From assembly GCA_035716135.1 (NCBI GenBank), contig DASTKD010000061.1:1-9061 (forward strand): a DNA stretch of 9,061 bases, read 5' to 3'. Below the pieces are notes generated by a model. That model saw nothing but the letters and a program-made list of their open reading frames with translations, had not been told where the DNA came from and made no database searches. The translations under genes were made by a program, and so were the position numbers. Of this stretch, positions 5,862 through 9,061 are shown piece by piece; the stretch's first letter is position 1; every line of letters starts with the position of its first letter. Source of the stretch: CF-113 sp035716135 (lineage in GTDB: Bacteria; Chloroflexota; Ktedonobacteria; Ktedonobacterales; Ktedonobacteraceae).

Positions 5862-7091
5862 ATGACACAATCCATCACGCACTCCTGCGCCAATTGCGGA
5901 AATTCTGTCCCTGAAAACATGCGCTTTTGCCCCAACTGCGGCACACTGGCGGGCATTCCTCAAGCGCCGCCCCCGCCTCCAGTTGATTCGTATGGGCCAA
6001 CCCAAAAAGGGACACCATTCACGGCGTATCCGCAGCAGAACCATCAGTCGGCATACCAACCGCCTCCAGCGCAGCAAGGCTATCAACCGCCCTTCCAGAG
6101 CGCTCAACCACCGCCAGCCTATGCGCGACCGCAGAAGAACTCTTCGCGGGGTATGCTGAAAGTAGCAGCGATCTTACTTCTCCTTATTCTTGTACTCGGC
6201 GCGGCTGGTTACTTTGCCTTGCACGCTCTTACCAGCAGAGGCGGCAACACGGCTCGTACAGGCGCAACCAGCGGGACCACACCGACCCAGGCTGCATTGA
6301 CCACGACGCCCATCAATACCATTGTGAACTATGCCAGCGTGAATATCACGATTCTCAATGCGCAACAGGCGACGAGTTTTGCGGACGATACCGGGACACT
6401 CGCGCAGGGGGTAGTGCGCCTCAATCTGCACGCGGTCCAATCGGATGTGACTAGTATGGACTTTACCAGCGCTCCCACTTATGCCTACGGCGAGTCCTTT
6501 GCCCTGCTCTTACCTGGGGGAAACAAGATGGCGATCGGGGGTTACAAAGATATCAGCGGGCCTGCCCGCCAGGGAGATCAGACGACCTGGATCGATTTTT
6601 CCGCCTCCACAAGCCTGAAAGTAAACCAGATGATTCTGCTCATTGGCAGAGATACCGAAGAGCAGCTACAGGTTCCGTTGACTGGTCATGCCGATGTGAG
6701 TCAGTATCAACCGAAACAGAGCGCTCCCAATCTGCGTGTGCCGTTTGGAAGCATGTTTTGGACCCTGAAAACGGTCACATTCAAACTCAGTGATAGCGGG
6801 ACACAAGTCGATAAAGGCAAGCGCTTTCTGGTCCTCACCTTCTCCCTTGATAACCCTGGCACTGAAGGGTACAACGCCTTTCCGCCTGATTTCATGCGCT
6901 TGCAATACGGCGGGACGACCATTGCGCTTGAGCAAGCGGCTATTGGTGATGCAGCTGCTGGCACTACCAATGTGCTGGGGCTGGTTTCCTTCCTGGTGCC
7001 GCAAGATACCACGACGGCGACCTTCATTCTACTGCCAGGACATACTCCTGGCGCAACCACCCAGGCCACCATCCCCTTTCAGATCCCGTAG
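5862..7091 (+). CDS. zinc-ribbon, single-TM protein with large exported beta domain
   Basis: A 409-residue protein. Residues 9-26 form a zinc ribbon with two C-x-x-C knuckles (Cys9, Cys12, Cys23, Cys26). Residues 31-90 are a Pro/Gln/Tyr-rich linker. A single TM helix lies at about 100-121 (LKVAAILLLLILVLGAAGYF), preceded by basic residues. Residues 125-150 are a Thr/Gly-rich stalk, and 155-409 a beta-rich extracytoplasmic region that seems to hold two sandwich-like halves, the second from about 290 (FGSMFWTLKTVTFKLSD). The second half recalls DUF4352-type Ig-like domains, but I am not sure. The zinc ribbon should face the cytoplasm. AAAGGA 8 nt upstream supports the ATG at 5862; an in-frame ATG at 5784 lies within the inverted repeat, lacks a site and is rejected. 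It is probably co-transcribed with the lipoprotein unless the intervening hairpin terminates. Function unknown. Confidence 0.85.
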   Translation: MTQSITHSCANCGNSVPENMRFCPNCGTLAGIPQAPPPPPVDSYGPTQKGTPFTAYPQQNHQSAYQPPPAQQGYQPPFQSAQPPPAYARPQKNSSRGMLKVAAILLLLILVLGAAGYFALHALTSRGGNTARTGATSGTTPTQAALTTTPINTIVNYASVNITILNAQQATSFADDTGTLAQGVVRLNLHAVQSDVTSMDFTSAPTYAYGESFALLLPGGNKMAIGGYKDISGPARQGDQTTWIDFSASTSLKVNQMILLIGRDTEEQLQVPLTGHADVSQYQPKQSAPNLRVPFGSMFWTLKTVTFKLSDSGTQVDKGKRFLVLTFSLDNPGTEGYNAFPPDFMRLQYGGTTIALEQAAIGDAAAGTTNVLGLVSFLVPQDTTTATFILLPGHTPGATTQATIPFQIP

Positions 7092-7121
7092 CGGCAGGTT
7101 TCACGCCCCGACGGGTCCTGG

Positions 7122-7170
7122 GAAATGCCGGTATGATTTTGTGCTGGACACGAGATCATACCGGCGTTTC
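7122..7170 (+). terminator. 22-bp hairpin downstream of the zinc-ribbon gene
   Basis: Bases 7122-7143 pair with 7149-7170 around a 5-nt loop (CTGGA). The core GCCGGTATGAT/ATCATACCGGC is a perfect 11 bp. Three T-G wobbles elsewhere complete the stem, and AAA/TTT lies near its base. It begins 31 nt after the stop codon, where a terminator is expected. The descending arm ends GTTTCGCC rather than in a long T-run. It may therefore be a terminator, possibly bidirectional, or a REP/MITE-like palindrome. Confidence 0.6.
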
Positions 7171-7357
7171 GCCAACTGAGGGTGACTGGAATATCCGGGA
7201 TAAACCTCACCCTGAGACTTCATTGCCCTCTTTGCTCCTCAAGAACCTTTTCATCGCTCAAGCAAGCAAAGCCAAAAGGCCGTGCAACAAAAGCGCTGGT
7301 TTCTTGCTCTAAACAGGCAGGAGTTTAACGGATCGTCTAGTTCAGAGGAGATCGTAC
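7171..7357 (+). other. 187-bp intergenic region before the hydrolase
   Basis: I see no ORF of note, RNA gene or strong promoter here. A minor GCC-AAAA-GGC hairpin lies near 7271-7280. Bases 7305-7313 read TGCTCTAAA, a weak extended -10-like sequence without a matching -35. The only firm element is the ribosome binding site AGAGGAG at 7344-7350, 7 nt before the hydrolase ATG. Confidence 0.5.
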
Positions 7358-8371
7358 ATGGCACTATGGTTCGTGAGTATTGCCGCATCTACGGCTGTCG
7401 TTGGTCTAATCACCGGGGGCGTCATGTTGGTCCTTGGTCGTCGCTTCATTGAGGAGTTTACGCGTCCCGGTGTCACCGTCGAGCAAGGAACGCCGCAGTG
7501 GGGTGGCTGGACCTTTCCCGAAGTGATGGGTGAACCTCCCACTGCGCTGCAACGTGCCGTGACGTTCCCATCGGCGGATGGCGCTCTTTTACGCGGAGAG
7601 TTTTGGGCGCAGACGCGCAGCGCGCCGACGATCATCATCAGCCATGGCTTTCATTTACCCTGTGTCTATTTCCGCTCGGTCGCCGCGCTCGAATATGCGC
7701 ATGGCGCGAACATTTTGCTGTTTGATTACCGGGGCCATGGGCAGAGTGCGCTGCTTCCAACCACCTGTGGTAATGCGGAGATCAACGATCTGATGGCCGC
7801 TGTAGATGTCGCGGCCAGCCAATCGGAAACCAGGCATGGCCAGGTCTACATCCACGGATTTTCGATGGGAGCCGCTGTCGCGCTTTTGCTGCCACCGCAC
7901 GCTGCCGTCGCGGGCGTCATCGCCGATAGCTCTTATGCGCGTCTGGACGAGATGGTCCGCGTGATCATCACCCAGATCCTCGATCAGGAGACGGCAGGAT
8001 GGCACGGTCCAGCGCGGGCAACCCGCATCCTGATTCCCTCGCTAACGCGCCTGACGTTCCTGGGGGGACAACTCCTGTTTCACGCGCGCTATCGCTCTCG
8101 GCTGGTGGCGCGCCCTGACCGGGCGATCGGTGACCATCGCGCCAAAGGGACATTGCACGCGACTGATACCACGCCGCCACCGATTCTCCTGATTCACGCC
8201 GAGGATGATCCTATGGTAGCGCTCCACCATGCCCGCCGCCTGGTAGCAGCGGCACACGCGGCCGGGCGATCGATTCAAGAGTACTATACGCCCTGTGCCA
8301 TCCATTGTGGCTCCTATGGACATGATCCGCACCGGTACATGGCCTTGATCCTGCAGTTTGCCGCGCTGTAG
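7358..8371 (+). CDS. membrane-anchored alpha/beta hydrolase
   Basis: A 337-residue serine hydrolase of the alpha/beta fold. Residues 3-27 are an uncleaved-looking TM anchor (IAASTAVVGLITGGVMLVLG), with the catalytic domain after it. The oxyanion-side motif ISHGF is at 94-98, the strand LLFDYRGHGQS at 120-130, the nucleophile elbow GFSMG at 167-171 (Ser169), the acid probably Asp284 in HAEDDPMV, and the base probably His316 in AIHCGSYGHDP. The triad is complete and the length is usual for Abhydrolase_12/BAAT-like esterases of Gram-positive bacteria. The substrate cannot be inferred; an ester or amide at or near the membrane is the family norm. The start is supported by AGAGGAG 7 nt upstream. 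The cap region (about 205-270) is Arg-rich and variable. Two Cys (313 and 317) flank the catalytic His, which is unusual. It converges on the pentapeptide gene. Confidence 0.9.
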   Translation: MALWFVSIAASTAVVGLITGGVMLVLGRRFIEEFTRPGVTVEQGTPQWGGWTFPEVMGEPPTALQRAVTFPSADGALLRGEFWAQTRSAPTIIISHGFHLPCVYFRSVAALEYAHGANILLFDYRGHGQSALLPTTCGNAEINDLMAAVDVAASQSETRHGQVYIHGFSMGAAVALLLPPHAAVAGVIADSSYARLDEMVRVIITQILDQETAGWHGPARATRILIPSLTRLTFLGGQLLFHARYRSRLVARPDRAIGDHRAKGTLHATDTTPPPILLIHAEDDPMVALHHARRLVAAAHAAGRSIQEYYTPCAIHCGSYGHDPHRYMALILQFAAL

Positions 8372-8374
8372 ATG

Positions 8375-8464
8375 CTGGTCTCATCCCACTCGCACTTTCA
8401 TGCCAGCGCACAAACCGCAACTGCTGCCGTCGCGCGCATTGAAGTGGTAGCCATTGGAGACCAG
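8375..8464. repeat. 8-bp inverted repeat enclosing the region between convergent genes
   Basis: CTGGTCTC (8375-8382) and GAGACCAG (8457-8464) are perfect reverse complements 74 bp apart. They begin just after the hydrolase stop codon. They could close a long structured transcript end shared by the convergent hydrolase and pentapeptide genes. No T-run accompanies them, and the enclosed bases do not form an obvious tRNA cloverleaf. Confidence 0.3.
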
Positions 8465-8504
8465 GTGCGGCCCATGTTCAGTCGCGTACACATTCAATGC
8501 CCAT
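8381..8504 (-). CDS. possible small ORF after the pentapeptide gene, start out of frame
   Basis: A minus-strand frame from TTG (8497) to TGA (8381-8383) encodes 38 residues containing HGPHLVSNGYHFNARDGSSC and then GLCAG. It has a C-x-x-C pair and many His, Gly and Asn. There is no good start in that frame. An ATG at 8504, 25 nt after the pentapeptide stop codon and 5 nt after AAGGTGAG, is one base out of register and runs only eight codons (MGIECVRD). Removing one G after the third codon would join them into a 40-residue protein beginning MGINVYATEH. It may be a frameshifted small gene, a sequencing error, or chance. The plus strand over the same bases is also open (from 8372), which weakens the case. 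Confidence 0.25.
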
Positions 8505-8529
8505 GATAACTCACCTTCTCTTCACACTT

Positions 8530-9021
8530 TTATTTCAGTGCAGTACGCGCAGCTTCACGCACTCGGGCTCTGTCGAGGTCTGCTCCACCGGTGTCTATCC
8601 CTGATAAATTAGCCCCATCGAAGTTCGCTCTGCTGAGGATGGCACCATCCAGGTCCGCTCCACGTAGATCTACCTTGCTGAGATCCGCCTCCTTCAGGTT
8701 CGCACGGCAAAGATTGGTGCCGCGCAAGTCCGCCCAGCGTAGATGGGCCTTCAGGAGATTGGCATCGCTCAGGTTGGCATTCCTCAGATCAGCATTGCGC
8801 AGGTCCGCCTCGCGCAGGTCGGCTCCTTGCAGGTCGGCTCCTTGCAAATTGGCCCCTGTAAGATCAGCGTGGAACAGATCAAATCCCCGCAGATCAGCGC
8901 CGTGTAAGTTCGCCTCGTGCAGATCTGGCTCTAAAGCCTGCACATCAGCATAGACTCGTCGCCATGTATTCCAGAGAGTTTTCCCTGTTGAAAGAAGATC
9001 AAGATCCTTCTGACTTGCCAT
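8530..9021 (-). CDS. pentapeptide repeat protein (24 repeats)
   Basis: A 163-residue protein. An N-terminal segment (LLSTGKTLWNTWRRVYADVQ) is followed by 24 uninterrupted pentapeptides of the A-[DN]-L-x-x type (residues 33-152) and an 11-residue basic tail. Such repeats fold as a right-handed quadrilateral beta-helix, about six coils here. The N-terminal W-N-x-W-R motif before the repeats is common in pentapeptide proteins of cyanobacteria and Chloroflexota. Qnr/MfpA gyrase-protection proteins share the fold, but this protein lacks their C-terminal dimerisation helix, so that role should not be assumed; function unknown. The start is ATG at 9021, because AGGA (9032-9035) is 10 nt upstream of it. 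The in-frame GTG at 9030 lies one nucleotide from that site and is too close. The promoter is probably beyond the right edge. Confidence 0.92.
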   Translation of the reverse strand: MASQKDLDLLSTGKTLWNTWRRVYADVQALEPDLHEANLHGADLRGFDLFHADLTGANLQGADLQGADLREADLRNADLRNANLSDANLLKAHLRWADLRGTNLCRANLKEADLSKVDLRGADLDGAILSRANFDGANLSGIDTGGADLDRARVREAARTALK

Positions 9022-9061
9022 GATGTTCACTTCCTCTTTTGTTGTAACGTGTACAGTTCAG

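Noticed and set aside
8375..8464. tRNA or structured RNA closed by the 8-bp inverted repeat
   Set aside because: No T-loop GGTTCGA-like sequence, anticodon arm or D-arm could be fitted on either strand; it is kept only as an inverted repeat.
8591..8953. 120-residue plus-strand Arg/Ser/Ala-rich repeat protein
   Set aside because: It is the antisense reading of the pentapeptide repeats; the 15-bp periodicity is explained by the real gene on the minus strand.

Overview
The window reads as ordinary chromosomal or accessory DNA of a Gram-positive-like soil bacterium. The best guess is Ktedonobacteria (Chloroflexota). The grounds are a lipoprotein with an LLAAC lipobox followed by a Gly/Ser/Thr-rich linker, a zinc-ribbon/Pro-rich/single-TM protein, a long TPR-CHAT protein, an HTH protein of a style I associate with that group, and mid-50s GC. 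This placement is an inference from protein style, with no marker gene to confirm it.

Layout, left to right. Bases 1-120 hold a degenerate stretch that may be the remnant of an S9-type peptidase. A small three-TM membrane protein (201-581, +) follows. It converges on a large minus-strand gene (624-4139) for a 1171-residue TPR-CHAT protein with an intact caspase-like His/Cys dyad (His964, Cys1008) and nine TPR-like repeats in exact 46-residue register. A 171-bp divergent intergenic region with promoter-like and operator-like sequences separates it from a plus-strand XRE-like HTH protein (4311-4997). That gene carries a second strong Shine-Dalgarno plus ATG inside its own frame. Next come a lipoprotein (5140-5751, +) and a zinc-ribbon membrane protein with a large exported domain (5862-7091, +), then a 22-bp hairpin (7122-7170). 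A membrane-anchored alpha/beta hydrolase (7358-8371, +) converges on a minus-strand 24-repeat pentapeptide protein (8530-9021). A possible small frameshifted ORF lies just downstream of the pentapeptide gene.

How the genes may work together. The TPR-CHAT gene and the divergent HTH gene look like one regulatory unit: a caspase-like protease with a TPR sensor or scaffold, beside a candidate regulator that may make two products. This is the most interesting part of the window. No substrate or effector partner can be proven from sequence. The lipoprotein and zinc-ribbon protein are probably a cell-envelope pair. The hydrolase and pentapeptide protein are individually familiar families with no visible shared pathway. 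No tRNA, rRNA, CRISPR array, IS element or transposase was found.
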